Positions 29,680-40,586 of a DNA stretch of 64,000 bases are shown piece after piece. The stretch comes from Verrucomicrobiales bacterium (GTDB lineage Bacteria > Verrucomicrobiota > Verrucomicrobiia > Limisphaerales > UBA9464). A program made the translations under genes and the position numbers. Where the stretch lies: contig JAIYBC010000041.1 in the NCBI GenBank assembly GCA_027488845.1, positions 100,105 to 164,104 of the forward strand, read 5' to 3'. The notes beneath the pieces were generated by a model. The model saw only the letters and a program-made list of their open reading frames with translations. It was not told where the DNA came from and searched no databases. Numbering within the stretch: position 1 is the stretch's first letter; each line of letters starts with the position of its first letter.

Positions 29680-30632
29680 GGACCGTGTCCGCAGCCGTCG
29701 CGGCGTGGCTCGTCGCATCCGCGCCGTTGCACCTGCTGACGGCCCAGGAACGCCCGGTCCCGACGGCCGCGACCGGCGTCCCAAAGACCCTGCCGCCACT
29801 GCCGGTGGCGGTCTCGCCCACGGCCCGGTTCCGGGAACTGCTGGCGGCGAGCCCGGTTGAACGGGAATCCCTGCTGGCCCGTAAGTCCCCGACCGCGAGG
29901 GCGCTGATCGAGTCCAAGCTGCGCGAGTTCTCGGCCTTGCGTCCGGACGAACGGGAGATCCGCCTGCGACTGGCCCAATTGCAGGATTCGCTGCGACCCC
30001 TCCTGGCTGCTGGAACCGAAAGCCGGGCCACGCTGCTGACCCAGGTCGCCGAGGAGGACCGGCCGTGGATCGAGGAACGCCTGGTCGCCTGGGATGCGCT
30101 GCCCGAGGCCGAACGCCGGGACCTGCTTGAGAGCGAACGCCAGTTGTCGCTCTTCGTCCGGCAGACCGAGACCGATCCCCGGCGCCTGGAGACACTGGTG
30201 CATTCGTTGCCCCCGGAGGGCCGGGCGACCGCGGAAAAGCAGCTTCGGACCTGGCTGTCGCTCACCCCCGCCGAGCGTTCCCGGAAATCCGCGGCATTCT
30301 CCCGGTTCTTCGACCTCAGTCCGAGGGAACGTGAAGCGGCGCTGCGGCAGCTTTCGGGGACGGAACTGCGCCAGATGGAGAGGACCCTGGTGGACTTCGC
30401 GTCGCTCGATGCGGAGACGCGGGAGCGCTGCCTGCGGGGATTCCGGCAGTTCGAGGCGCTTCCCCCGACGGAACGGGAGCAGTTCCTGCGCAACGCGGAG
30501 CAGTGGAAGGCGCTTTCCCCGAACGACCGCGCGGCTTGGCGACGTCTGGTCGGCCGGGCCCTCACGCCACCGACGGTCCCACCGCTGCCCTACCGCGAGA
30601 CCTCGCTGGTGTCCACGAACCGCGTGCCGTGA
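29676..30632 (+). CDS. Secreted DUF3106 repeat protein
   Basis: 318 residues. A signal peptide (MRTVSAAVAAWLVASAPLHLLTAQ, cleavage near 24) leads into a helical repeat protein with the DUF3106 pattern: repeated L-x-P-x-E-R...L..R segments, for example ALRPDEREIRLRLAQLQ, LTPAERSRKSAAFSRF, LSPREREAALRQLSG and LPPTEREQFLRNAEQW. Function of the family is unknown; it is found in periplasmic proteins of several phyla and often follows a small membrane protein like the one encoded immediately upstream. Expected in the periplasm. Confidence 0.88.
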   Translation: MRTVSAAVAAWLVASAPLHLLTAQERPVPTAATGVPKTLPPLPVAVSPTARFRELLAASPVERESLLARKSPTARALIESKLREFSALRPDEREIRLRLAQLQDSLRPLLAAGTESRATLLTQVAEEDRPWIEERLVAWDALPEAERRDLLESERQLSLFVRQTETDPRRLETLVHSLPPEGRATAEKQLRTWLSLTPAERSRKSAAFSRFFDLSPREREAALRQLSGTELRQMERTLVDFASLDAETRERCLRGFRQFEALPPTEREQFLRNAEQWKALSPNDRAAWRRLVGRALTPPTVPPLPYRETSLVSTNRVP

Positions 30633-30761
30633 CCGGATCGGCCGTCCTGCGGTGATCCCGCGATGCCCTACGGCTCCAGACGGCCTTCCGGAATCGGCGA
30701 CGAGGAATTCCAGTGGCGGATCGGGAACCAAGACACTTGGATGTCGCGGAGGATCCGGATC

Positions 30762-31694
30762 ATGAACCCCAACCCATTTCCCGCGCGCCCCGGAGCCGGA
30801 GCGGCCCTTGAACAGGCGTGGCGCCACACCGGTCGGCTGCTGTTCCAACCCTTCGACGCCGCCCGGTGGTTCGCCATCGGGTTCTGCGCCTGGCTGGCCC
30901 AACTCGGCAGCGGCGGCTTCGGCGGCAACTTCAACCTCCCAGGCCCGGGAGGTGGCGGCGGACGAAACCCGGGGATGAGCGATCCGATGCCCTTCATCCG
31001 GGAGAACCTCTGGTGGCTCATCCCGGTGTTGATGCTGGTGGTGGTGATTTCGGTCGCGGTCGGCCTGGTCCTGCTCTGGCTGCAGGCGCGTGGCCAGATG
31101 ATGTTCGTCGACGCGGTCGCGAAGGGCCGCGCCGAGATCGGCCGTTCGTGGACCGGCTACGCAGCGGAGGCCTGGAGCCTGTTCTGGTTCCGGTTGGTCC
31201 TCGGGATCGGGTCGCTGATCTCGATCCTGCCAATCGTCGGACTGATCCTGGTGCTGGTGTTGCCGGCGATCAGCCGTCCGGAGCGGTTCCAGCAGGGCCT
31301 CTTCGTCCCGGTGATCGCCCTTGCGTTGCTGGTGATCCCGATCGCCCTCTTCTGGGCATTGGTGGGCTTCCTGAACGGCGAGTTCGTGGTCCCCATTCTA
31401 TACCGTCAACGCCGTGGCGTGCTGGCCGCCTGGGGAACGTTCCTGCGCCTTGCCTCGGCGCACTTCGGGGAGTTCCTGCTCTTCCTCCTGCTGCGGTTGG
31501 TGGTCGGATTCGCCTGCGGCGTGGCGGTCCTACTCCTCGTGTTGCTCACCTGCTGCCTCGCCGGCTGCCTGCTGATCCTCCCCTACATCGGAACGGTGCT
31601 GATGCTCCCGGTCCTCGTGCTCGAACGGTCCATGTCCCTGCGCTTCCTCGCCCAGTTCGGACAGGAGCACGACGTGTTCACGCAGCCGGGTTGA
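30762..31694 (+). CDS. Multi-pass membrane protein, function unknown
   Basis: 310 residues from ATG 30762. After an amphipathic helix (ALEQAWRHTGRLLFQPFDAARWF) come about six transmembrane segments: near 35-48, 88-112, 140-170, 188-215, 240-270 and 275-295, with a Gly/Pro-rich loop FNLPGPGGGGG near 56-66. The pattern (long inter-helix amphipathic segments, ALWTFLR-like repeated motifs) is that of the uncharacterised DUF4013/DUF975-type membrane proteins, a tentative comparison. It follows the DUF3106 gene after 129 bases and may be in the same operon. The frame is open to 30663 but those residues look non-natural. Confidence 0.72.
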   Translation: MNPNPFPARPGAGAALEQAWRHTGRLLFQPFDAARWFAIGFCAWLAQLGSGGFGGNFNLPGPGGGGGRNPGMSDPMPFIRENLWWLIPVLMLVVVISVAVGLVLLWLQARGQMMFVDAVAKGRAEIGRSWTGYAAEAWSLFWFRLVLGIGSLISILPIVGLILVLVLPAISRPERFQQGLFVPVIALALLVIPIALFWALVGFLNGEFVVPILYRQRRGVLAAWGTFLRLASAHFGEFLLFLLLRLVVGFACGVAVLLLVLLTCCLAGCLLILPYIGTVLMLPVLVLERSMSLRFLAQFGQEHDVFTQPG

Positions 31695-31726
31695 ATCGGG
31701 TCCACTCCAAGAAGGGCGACCGGGGA

Positions 31727-31863
31727 CTCACGCAAAATCGCCAAGGCGCTAATGGGAAGCTGAGGCGGGTGCCGAAACGGCCGCCACCGGCGGAAGTCCG
31801 GCATGGTTGCCTCAGGGCTGCGGTCTCCTTTCCCGCCCTTCGCGGCTTTGCGGTTTGCGTGAG
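31727..31863. repeat. 137-bp element with CTCACGCAAA terminal inverted repeats
   Basis: Perfect 10-bp ends CTCACGCAAA (31,727-31,736) and its complement (31,854-31,863), extended imperfectly to about 25 bp (left arm continues with CGCCAAGGCGC, right arm with GCAAAGCCGCGAAGG when reversed). No coding capacity. It sits between two convergent genes. Related arms occur at 33,474, 50,838, 51,509 and 54,747. Confidence 0.75.
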
Positions 31864-31898
31864 GCTCCCTTCCGCATGGGCCCCAGGGGCAACCCCGG

Positions 31899-33377
<1,479 letters not shown>

Positions 33378-33473
33378 GTCGGGAAGGCTAGCCGGCGGGG
33401 ACGTCCAGCGGAACCACGAAGCGCATCCCACGGCGACATCCGGCTCGTCCGTCCCAGACGGAACGAAGACCGA

Positions 33474-33631
33474 CCTCACGCGGATACGCAAGGACCCCGA
33501 CGGGGTGTGGGATTCCGGTTCGAAACTGCGGCCGCCACCCGGGGTGCGGTTCAGCGACGGGAATCCGACGGCCCTCTTCCTACCCCGGCGGCTTCGGGGC
33601 TTTGCGTGCCAATCCCTTCCGCGGCGTTGGC
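33474..33631. repeat. Divergent member of the CTCACGC inverted-repeat family
   Basis: The left arm CCTCACGCGGATACGCAAGG (33,474-33,493) and a right arm GCGGCTTCGGGGCTTTGCGTG (33,588-33,608) are imperfect inverted copies. The right ~80 bases (33,554-33,634) match 51,508-51,593 at roughly three bases in four, including CCCCGGCGGC and CCCTTCCGC blocks. It directly abuts the stop codon of the epimerase gene. Confidence 0.6.
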
Positions 33632-34537
33632 TCAGACCTTGCGGATGTCGACCCACATGGCGGACCGGAACGTCTCCCCGGGGGCGAGGAGAAGGATCTC
33701 GCGGTCGTCGGGACGGCTGAAGGCGTTGGGCAGCGCGGTCCACGGCTCGATGCAGTAGAAGTCCGCGGAGGTCGTCTGGGACCAAAGCGCGCAGAACCGG
33801 TGTTCCGGGGCCGCCTCCCAATTCAGGACCACCTCGAGCCCGGCCGCACGGTCCACCAACGCGAACTCCCGCGCCGCGAGGTCGCCGACCTGGATCGTGC
33901 CCGCCACATCCCGGGCCACCGGCACGTCCTGCGCCGGGAAGGGTTCGGTGAAGTAGGCTTCCGAAAGCCCGACCGGGTTGTAGCGGATCCCGCGGGGACA
34001 ACGCACATGGCAGTCGTCGCGCCGCGAGGCCGCGCCGAGGGGCAGACGGAAATAGGGATGGAACCCTGCGCCGAAGGGCATCGGCACGTCCGAGCGGTTC
34101 GCGATCTCCTGTTCCCAGTGGAGGCGTCCGTCCGCGAGCCGGTAGGTGAGGAGGTAGCGGAACCGGAACGGATAGACCGCGAGGGACTCCTCGGATTCGA
34201 CCAGCTCCATCGTCACCGAGTCCGTGGCGCGGGCCGTGACCGTCCACCTCGAGCGTCGGGCGAAGCCATGCTGGGGCAGCGGGAACCGGCGTCCCTCCCA
34301 CTCGTAATGGTGCTGGGCCCCGGGGAGGTGGCTGTAGCTCACCATCGGGAAGAGGACCGGGTTGCCGGCCCACATCTCCTTCGGATACCGGGCCACGACG
34401 GCCTCGTCGTCACGGAGGGCCTCGACCAGTCCGTGGCCCTCCACCGGTCGGGCGTAGCGGAGAAGCCAGCCGCCGAGTTGCGGGATGACGGTGGCCGCGG
34501 CGCCGGCGGCGTCCCGGAGCTCGATGCGTTCGCTCAT
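33632..34537 (-). CDS. Aldose 1-epimerase family protein
   Basis: 301 residues from the ATG at 34537. The beta-sandwich epimerase pattern is visible: IPQLGGWLLRY at the start, GNPVLFPMVSY, the histidine in PLPQHGFARRSRW (about residue 90) and the second histidine in GFHPYFRLPLG (about 172), plus the glutamate near FYCIEPWTALPNAF. These are the catalytic His/His/Glu of galactose mutarotase-like enzymes. Members interconvert anomers of hexoses or hexose-6-phosphates; the exact sugar is not decided by sequence. No signal peptide. It is divergent from mfd, with 32 bases between the starts. Confidence 0.92.
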   Translation of the reverse strand: MSERIELRDAAGAAATVIPQLGGWLLRYARPVEGHGLVEALRDDEAVVARYPKEMWAGNPVLFPMVSYSHLPGAQHHYEWEGRRFPLPQHGFARRSRWTVTARATDSVTMELVESEESLAVYPFRFRYLLTYRLADGRLHWEQEIANRSDVPMPFGAGFHPYFRLPLGAASRRDDCHVRCPRGIRYNPVGLSEAYFTEPFPAQDVPVARDVAGTIQVGDLAAREFALVDRAAGLEVVLNWEAAPEHRFCALWSQTTSADFYCIEPWTALPNAFSRPDDREILLLAPGETFRSAMWVDIRKV

Positions 34538-34569
34538 TTCGGACGCGAGCGTGGGCAAGGCGGGGGATC

Positions 34570-37500
34570 TTGAACAGCCGGCGGTTGGGGGTCCACGGGA
34601 CGCGACATCCCGCGGGAAGCGCGCTACGGTGGCTCGACGTGGCCGGGCCGAACTCCAATCCGCTCGAACGCTGGCTCTCCTCGCCGGCGGCGCTCGCCCT
34701 TTCCGAGCGGCTTCCCGCGTCGGGCGCGCTTTCGCTCGAAGGCGTCGCCCCGGCCGGCTGGGCGTTCGTCGCGGCCCTGCTCCACCGCCTGCGACCGGAC
34801 CGGACGCTCCTCGTGGTCGTGGACACCCTCCGCACCCAGGAGGTGCTCCACGCCGACCTGGCCACCTGCCTCCCGGGCGGCCGGCTCCGGTTCTTCCCCG
34901 CCTGGGAGATCCTCCCGCACGAGTCGAAGCTCCCGCACGCGGACATCATCAGCGAACGCCTGGAGACGCTGGTGGCCCTGCGTGACGCGAACGCCCGGGG
35001 CCCGGGGCCGGCGCCGGTGGTGGTGGCGACGGTGACCTCGCTGCAGCAGCGCACGTTCACCGCGCCCGACCTCGCCGGCAGGACCCGGACGCTGCGCAAG
35101 GGGGACACCCTCAACCCGCTCGACCTCATCGAGTGGCTCGAGGCCCAAGGCTATGAGCCCGAGGCCCAGGTCGGCCACAAGGGGGAGCTGTCCTGGCGCG
35201 GCGGCATCGTCGACTTCTGGCCGCTCAGTTCGCCGTGGCCGATCCGGCTGGAGTTCTTCGGCGACGAACTCGAGTCGCTCCGGGAGTTCGATCCCCATGC
35301 CCAGACCTCGCGGGATCCCGTCGAATCCTGCGTGGTCCCGCCCGCCGGCGAGCTGGGACTGCTTCGGCCACGGGCCAAGGACGCGGACGCTTCACCGGCA
35401 CCGCCGCCGGCGCTCGCCTCATTGGCCTCCCACCTCCCGCCGGGATCCATCGTTCTGATCGCCTCGCCCACGTCCCTGGCCGGGCACGCGCTCCGCCTGG
35501 AGGAACAGGTCAAGGAAGGCGATCCCTTCCATGCGCGCTGGGAGGACTTCCAGCGGGACGTCCAGGATGCCGGCCATACGTTGGTCCGGCTTGAGGACGC
35601 CGATCCCGCCGCCCCGGATTCCGAGGATCCGCTCCGCATCGACGGCCTCGACGCCTTCCGTCCCATCGGCGCGACGTTGCCGGCGGCCCAGGTCGCGGAG
35701 GCGCAGCGGCGCGGGTTCTTCTCGCAGATGCACCGTTGGCTGAGGCAGGGACTGGAGGTCCACGTCTTCTGCAACAACGAGGGCGAACGGCAGAGGTTCT
35801 CCGAGCTGTGGACCGAACTGGTTCCCGAGGACGGGTCCGCACAGGCCGACGAAGGCCCGCGGATCCACACCGGGATGCTTTCCCGCGGCTTCATCGCCGA
35901 GGCCTCCCGGCTCGTCGTGGTCACGGACGCGGAGGTGTACGGACGCTACAAGGTGAGCCGGCCGCGGCGCATGAAGTCCCCGCACGCGCAGGCGGTGCGG
36001 AACGTGTTCGAGGTGGACTTCACGGACTTCGAGGAGGGGGACTTCGTGGTCCACCTGCAGTATGGCATCGGGATCTTCCGCGGATTGAAGACCCTGGCGC
36101 CGCAACGTCGGGCGCGTGGGGACGACGGGGCGTCGGCGCAGACCGGGCAGGAATGCCTGGTGTTGGAATACGCGGCCGCGGACGGCGCCGGTGAGCCGCC
36201 CCGGCTGTACGTGCCCGTCACCGAGGCGCACCTCGTCAGCAAGTACGTGGGCGCGGGCAAGGCGCGTCCGCAGCTCAACACGCTGACCGGCACGCGATGG
36301 ACGAAGGCGCGCGAGCAGGCGCAGCGGGCGGTGCGGGACCTGGCGGCGGAGCTGCTGACGGTGCAGGCGGCGCGGACGACGCGGAGCGGACATGCGTTCG
36401 GGCCCGACAACGCGTGGCAGCGGGAGTTCGAGGCCAGCTTCGAGTTCGAGGAGACGCCGGACCAGGTGAAGGCGATCGCCGCGGCGAAGGCGGACATGGA
36501 GGACGCCAAGCCGATGGACCGGCTGGTTTGCGGGGACGTGGGGTTCGGCAAGACCGAGGTGGCGATCCGTGCGGCGTTCAAGGCCGTGATGGGCGGGAAG
36601 CAGGTGGCGCTCCTCGTCCCGACGACCGTGCTGGCACAGCAGCACTACAACAGCTTCCGCGAACGCATGGCCGAGTACCCGGTGCGGGTCGAGCTGCTCA
36701 ACCGCTTCCGCACGCCGAGGCAGCAGCGCGCGGTGCTCGAGGCCGCCGCGGCCGGCGGCGTGGACATCGTCATCGGCACCCACCGCATCGTCTCGCCGGA
36801 CGTCGAGTTCAAGGACCTCGGCCTGGTGATCGTGGACGAGGAGCAGAAGTTCGGCGTGAAGCACAAGGAGCAGTTCAAGCTGCTCCGGCGGACCGTGGAC
36901 GTGCTGACGCTGAGCGCGACGCCGATCCCGCGGACGCTCTACCTGGCGCTGACCGGGGCGCGCGACCTGAGCACGCTCGAGACGCCGCCGCAGGACCGCC
37001 TGCCGGTGGAGACGGTCGTGGGCAACTACGACGAGCGGGTGATCCGCGACGCGATCCGGCGCGAGCTGAACCGGGGCGGCCAGGTCTACTTCCTGCACAA
37101 CCGCGTCTCCACCATCGACGCCATGGCGCTGAAGCTCCGGGCGTTGGTTCCCGACGCCCGGGTCGTGGTGGGACACGGCCAGATGGGGGACGACGCGCTG
37201 GAGAAGGTGATGACCGCGTTCGTGAACGGGGAGGCCGACGTGCTGGTGAGCACGACGATCATCGAGAGCGGCCTCGATATCCCGAACGCCAACACCATGA
37301 TCATCGACCGTGCCGACCGGTTCGGCCTGAGCGAGCTGTACCAGCTGCGCGGGCGGGTGGGCCGCTACAAGCACCAGGCCTACTGCCACCTGCTGCTGCC
37401 GCGCCATGCGCAGCTGCTCACCGAGGCGCGGAAGCGCATGAGCGCGATCAAGCAGTACAGCGCGTTGGGCAGCGGCTTCAAGATCGCCATGCGCGACCTC

Positions 37501-38184
37501 GAGATCCGCGGCGCGGGCAACCTCCTCGGCGCGCAGCAGAGCGGCCACATCACCGCGGTCGGATTCGACCTCTACTGCCAGCTCCTGGGACAGAGCATCG
37601 CCGCGTTGAAGGGCGAGAAGGTCCGTTCCCGGCTCGAGGTCCGCGTCTCGCTCGACTTCATCGCCACCAACCCCGGCGAGGAGGGCGGCGAGACGCCGGA
37701 GAACCGACGGCGCAAGCCCGCTTCCGCGCCGCGCCTGGAGATCTCGATCCCGCGCGACGACCTGGTCGCGACCTGGCATCGGGACTCCGGCGGCGAGGGA
37801 CGGAAGGAGGAAACGGAGCAGCCAAGCCGCCGCTTTCCCGCCTACCTGCCGCTCGACTACGTGCGGGAACCCGCCCAGCGCGTCGAACTCTACCGGAAGC
37901 TCGCGCAGGCCCAGGAAAAGACGGCCGTGGAGGCCCTGCGCGCCGAGCTGCGCGACCGGTTCGGTCCGCTGCCCGGTCCCGTCGACCTCCTGGTACAGGT
38001 GCACGAGCTGCGGCTGTTCGCCGCGGAGAAGCAGGTCGCCTCGGTCGAGGTCGTCGAAGGCAAGGTGAAGCTGACGCGGCGTGGCGAGCTGATCACCGTC
38101 GGGGGCCAGTTCCCACGCCTGACGAAGTCCGACGCCAAGGGCCGGCTCGGAGAGATCCGCAGGCTGCTGATGTCCCTCGCCTGA
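34570..38184 (+). CDS. mfd: Transcription-repair coupling factor Mfd
   Basis: 1204 residues from a TTG; the GTG at 34639 (1181 residues) is an equally good start. Mfd binds stalled RNA polymerase, removes it by translocating on DNA and recruits UvrA. The UvrB-like N-terminal part contains [13 protein letters not shown] and [15 protein letters not shown]; the polymerase-interaction domain has [20 protein letters not shown]; the RecG-like motor has Walker [11 protein letters not shown] (about residue 654), DEEQKFGV (about 757), SATPIPRTL, and [14 protein letters not shown], followed by [20 protein letters not shown] ([19 protein letters not shown]). The C-terminal TRCF domain ([20 protein letters not shown]) is present. 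Length and order are complete. Confidence 0.97.
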   Translation: MNSRRLGVHGTRHPAGSALRWLDVAGPNSNPLERWLSSPAALALSERLPASGALSLEGVAPAGWAFVAALLHRLRPDRTLLVVVDTLRTQEVLHADLATCLPGGRLRFFPAWEILPHESKLPHADIISERLETLVALRDANARGPGPAPVVVATVTSLQQRTFTAPDLAGRTRTLRKGDTLNPLDLIEWLEAQGYEPEAQVGHKGELSWRGGIVDFWPLSSPWPIRLEFFGDELESLREFDPHAQTSRDPVESCVVPPAGELGLLRPRAKDADASPAPPPALASLASHLPPGSIVLIASPTSLAGHALRLEEQVKEGDPFHARWEDFQRDVQDAGHTLVRLEDADPAAPDSEDPLRIDGLDAFRPIGATLPAAQVAEAQRRGFFSQMHRWLRQGLEVHVFCNNEGERQRFSELWTELVPEDGSAQADEGPRIHTGMLSRGFIAEASRLVVVTDAEVYGRYKVSRPRRMKSPHAQAVRNVFEVDFTDFEEGDFVVHLQYGIGIFRGLKTLAPQRRARGDDGASAQTGQECLVLEYAAADGAGEPPRLYVPVTEAHLVSKYVGAGKARPQLNTLTGTRWTKAREQAQRAVRDLAAELLTVQAARTTRSGHAFGPDNAWQREFEASFEFEETPDQVKAIAAAKADMEDAKPMDRLVCGDVGFGKTEVAIRAAFKAVMGGKQVALLVPTTVLAQQHYNSFRERMAEYPVRVELLNRFRTPRQQRAVLEAAAAGGVDIVIGTHRIVSPDVEFKDLGLVIVDEEQKFGVKHKEQFKLLRRTVDVLTLSATPIPRTLYLALTGARDLSTLETPPQDRLPVETVVGNYDERVIRDAIRRELNRGGQVYFLHNRVSTIDAMALKLRALVPDARVVVGHGQMGDDALEKVMTAFVNGEADVLVSTTIIESGLDIPNANTMIIDRADRFGLSELYQLRGRVGRYKHQAYCHLLLPRHAQLLTEARKRMSAIKQYSALGSGFKIAMRDLEIRGAGNLLGAQQSGHITAVGFDLYCQLLGQSIAALKGEKVRSRLEVRVSLDFIATNPGEEGGETPENRRRKPASAPRLEISIPRDDLVATWHRDSGGEGRKEETEQPSRRFPAYLPLDYVREPAQRVELYRKLAQAQEKTAVEALRAELRDRFGPLPGPVDLLVQVHELRLFAAEKQVASVEVVEGKVKLTRRGELITVGGQFPRLTKSDAKGRLGEIRRLLMSLA

Positions 38185-38194
38185 ACCGAACGCC

Positions 38195-39757
38195 ATGACA
38201 CGGCTTCCAAGGATCCTGCCTCTGCTGCTCGCCCTCCTGGCCGCTCCCGCCTCCGCCGCGGAGGCGGTCGTCCCGTCATCCGCACCCGCAGGTCCGCCCC
38301 TGCTGGTGGTCTCGACCGACGGGCTCTCTCCTGCCGAGCAGGTCCTCCTCGCCGGCATCCAGGGTCTGTTGAACCGCACGAACGCCGCGGTCTGGCTCCG
38401 CTCCGGAGGCATGAACGCGCGGATCCTGAAGGATCTCCAGGGCGAGGGCCTCGCCGTCGAGACGGTGTCCGGACCATGGCCGTTGGTGGAACGCTTCAGG
38501 CACCGCTTCGAGGGGATGGCGCTCGGATCGGTCGGCGACGAGTCCATCAACCGTGCCACGTCGGTCGCCGCGGTCACCCGTGCGCTGATCGTCGACGGCT
38601 CCCTCGCTGCGCGACCCGAGTTCGCGGGGCTGCCGGTCGTGGCGGACGCCCGGGTCCTCTCCGATGTGGAACTCTGGGAACGGTTCGGTCCGCGGTTCCT
38701 GCGGGGACACGCGGTCCACCAGGCGGCGCGCAAGACGCTCCACCTCCGCGACCTCGCCGTGTCCATGGGAATGGCCACGTTCTACGAAGTGACGCCCGAG
38801 GAACGGACGCGGCGGGTGCGCGGACTCGGCCCGGGAACCCGTGTCTTCGGATGGGGCGAGGACGAGCTGCGGTTCGTCCGCGAGGTGAGCCGGGGCGGCG
38901 GCGCGGTCCTTCCGGCCGACTGGTCGCTCAACCTCTCCGCGCTCCGGCACCTTCCGGCGGCAACGCCGTCGTCCGGGAAGCCCGATCGCGGGTCCTCGGG
39001 CGCGGGGAAGCCGGCGCCCCTGGAGCCCGGCGCACGGGTGGTCGCCTTCGTGGTGACCGACGGCGACAACCTGCAGTGGATCGGCGGGGGATTCGTGGAC
39101 AACCCGGGGTTCTGGGCCAGCCCCCACCGGGGAAGCTTCGCGGTGACCTGGGAGATGGCGCCGTCGCTGACGGAGTTCGCTCCGCGGGTGCTGGGGCATC
39201 TGCGCCGGACCGCCACGCCGCTGGACGACTTCGTCTGCGGCCCGAGCGGCTTCGGTTACCAGTTCCCGCGGCACGTGCCGGACCGGCGGGACGCGGCGCG
39301 GCGGACGGGGCTGGCGGCGGACGCGGCGGGAATGCCGTGGGTCACGGTGCTGGACGACGGCGGGGGGCCGGATCGGGTGGACGAGTGGCTGGAACGGCCG
39401 GAGATCGCCGGCGTGCTGCACAAGGACTACGCGCCCTACAACGGACATCGCGGGGCCGTGGCCTGGCATGCGGGCAAGCCCGCGGTGGCCTACCGCTTCC
39501 TGCTGTGGGAATCCAAGCGTGGCGACGGGACGCTGCGTCCGGACTGGCTTCCGGAAGGCGTCGCCGCCGGGGTGGCAGGACTTCCCGTGGACAACACCCC
39601 GAAGGCCTCCGACCGCTTCGCCCTCGTGAACGTGCACGCCTGGTCCTTCCGGGATTCCGGAGGGCCGTTGGGGGCGATCGCGAGGACGATCCCGCTGCTT
39701 CCGCAAGGAACCCGGGTCGTCACGGCCAGCGAGTTCTTCCAGCTTCTCACTCCCTAG
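38195..39757 (+). CDS. Secreted GxGYxYP-domain protein
   Basis: 520 residues. A signal peptide (MTRLPRILPLLLALLAAPASA) is followed by a GxGYxYP family domain; the diagnostic motif reads GPSGFGYQFPRHV near residue 348. Further conserved blocks are VVAFVVTDGDNLQWIGGG with the DGDN motif near 286-294, and WEMAPSLTEFAPRVL. GxGYxYP proteins are predicted glycoside hydrolase-like proteins with an unproven activity, found mostly in carbohydrate-degrading Bacteroidetes and Verrucomicrobiota. It starts 10 bases after mfd, in the same direction, and a small membrane protein follows after 29 bases. Confidence 0.9.
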   Translation: MTRLPRILPLLLALLAAPASAAEAVVPSSAPAGPPLLVVSTDGLSPAEQVLLAGIQGLLNRTNAAVWLRSGGMNARILKDLQGEGLAVETVSGPWPLVERFRHRFEGMALGSVGDESINRATSVAAVTRALIVDGSLAARPEFAGLPVVADARVLSDVELWERFGPRFLRGHAVHQAARKTLHLRDLAVSMGMATFYEVTPEERTRRVRGLGPGTRVFGWGEDELRFVREVSRGGGAVLPADWSLNLSALRHLPAATPSSGKPDRGSSGAGKPAPLEPGARVVAFVVTDGDNLQWIGGGFVDNPGFWASPHRGSFAVTWEMAPSLTEFAPRVLGHLRRTATPLDDFVCGPSGFGYQFPRHVPDRRDAARRTGLAADAAGMPWVTVLDDGGGPDRVDEWLERPEIAGVLHKDYAPYNGHRGAVAWHAGKPAVAYRFLLWESKRGDGTLRPDWLPEGVAAGVAGLPVDNTPKASDRFALVNVHAWSFRDSGGPLGAIARTIPLLPQGTRVVTASEFFQLLTP

Positions 39758-39786
39758 TGCCCACTCCCGGCCGACGCCCCAAGACC

Positions 39787-40203
39787 ATGAAAGCGATCCT
39801 CCGCAACGTCCTCGCCGTCCTCGCCGGAATGCTTCTGGGAGGCGTCGTCAACATGACCCTGGTGATGGTCGGGCCCCGGGTGGTGCCGTCTCCCGCGGGC
39901 GTCGACATGGCGGATGCGGCGAGCCTCGCGGCAGGCATCCACCTGCTGGAGCCGAGGCATTTCCTCTTTCCGTTCCTCGCCCATGCGCTGGGGACGTGGG
40001 TCGGTGCGCTGACGGCGAGCCTGATTGCCGCCACCCGCGGGCCGGTGCCGGCGTGGGTGCTGGGCGGGATCAACCTGGCGGGCGGGATCCTGGCGTCGAC
40101 GATGATCCCGGCGCCGGGATGGTTCATCGCCTTGGACCTCGTGTTGGCCTATCTGCCGATGGCTTGGTTGGGTGGGCGCCTCGGCCGATCGCTCCGGGGA
40201 TAG
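39787..40203 (+). CDS. Small four-helix membrane protein
   Basis: 138 residues from ATG 39787, with helices at about 5-28, 58-82, 90-105 and 109-130 and a short loop rich in Ala/Gly. The sequence NVLAVLAGMLLGGVVNM and HFLFPFLAHALGTWVGA recall small uncharacterised membrane proteins of Bacteroidota and Verrucomicrobiota. It is translated from the same strand as the GxGYxYP gene and probably in its operon. No functional residues stand out. Confidence 0.7.
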   Translation: MKAILRNVLAVLAGMLLGGVVNMTLVMVGPRVVPSPAGVDMADAASLAAGIHLLEPRHFLFPFLAHALGTWVGALTASLIAATRGPVPAWVLGGINLAGGILASTMIPAPGWFIALDLVLAYLPMAWLGGRLGRSLRG

Positions 40204-40586
40204 CGGAGAAACGCGCTGGCCCGTCGGGTCCGCTTCAGCTGCGCGGCTTCCACTCGTCCCGGAGCAGGCCGAAGATGCGCGTGTCGCGGGCACCACGGTT
40301 TCCGAAACCAGGACCCATCACCAACGACCCAAGCAGCCAACCGGAGGGAGCCTGAGCCGGAATGGCCGCCATCAGCCGGTGTCCGGATACGCGACCGCAA
40401 CCCCGGGGTTTCCCTGCCGTTCCATCGCGGCGAAACGCACCGAACGGTCGTGGTCGGTCCCTTGCGTGAGGGTCCCATCGGTGGGGTTGGCTCGGGCGCG
40501 CATCCCGAAATGGGCACGCATTCCGGCCTTCAGCGGAACGTGGGAGCACTCGCGAAGCTCGACGGGAATCCCGGGGTCTACCTAGG
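40204..40586. other. Intergenic region carrying a GNAT gene remnant
   Basis: 383 bases before the first glycosyltransferase-like gene. Apart from the acetyltransferase 3'-end fragment at 40,235-40,292 I see no gene or clear hairpin in it. Confidence 0.5.
40235..40292 (-). pseudogene. 3'-end remnant of a GNAT acetyltransferase gene
   Basis: The segment encodes ARDTRIFGLLRDEWKPRS and a stop, nearly identical to the last residues of the intact GNAT gene at 43,804-44,361 (YDTRIFGLLREEWRPRS). About 62 bases (40,225-40,286 and 43,794-43,855) agree except at five positions, extending past the stop codon. Upstream, all acetyltransferase similarity stops, so this is a truncated copy. Together the two copies bracket the two glycosyltransferase-like genes. 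Confidence 0.7.

Noticed and set aside
35419..38778. 1119-residue open frame on the minus strand
   Set aside because: Antisense to mfd; unnatural composition.
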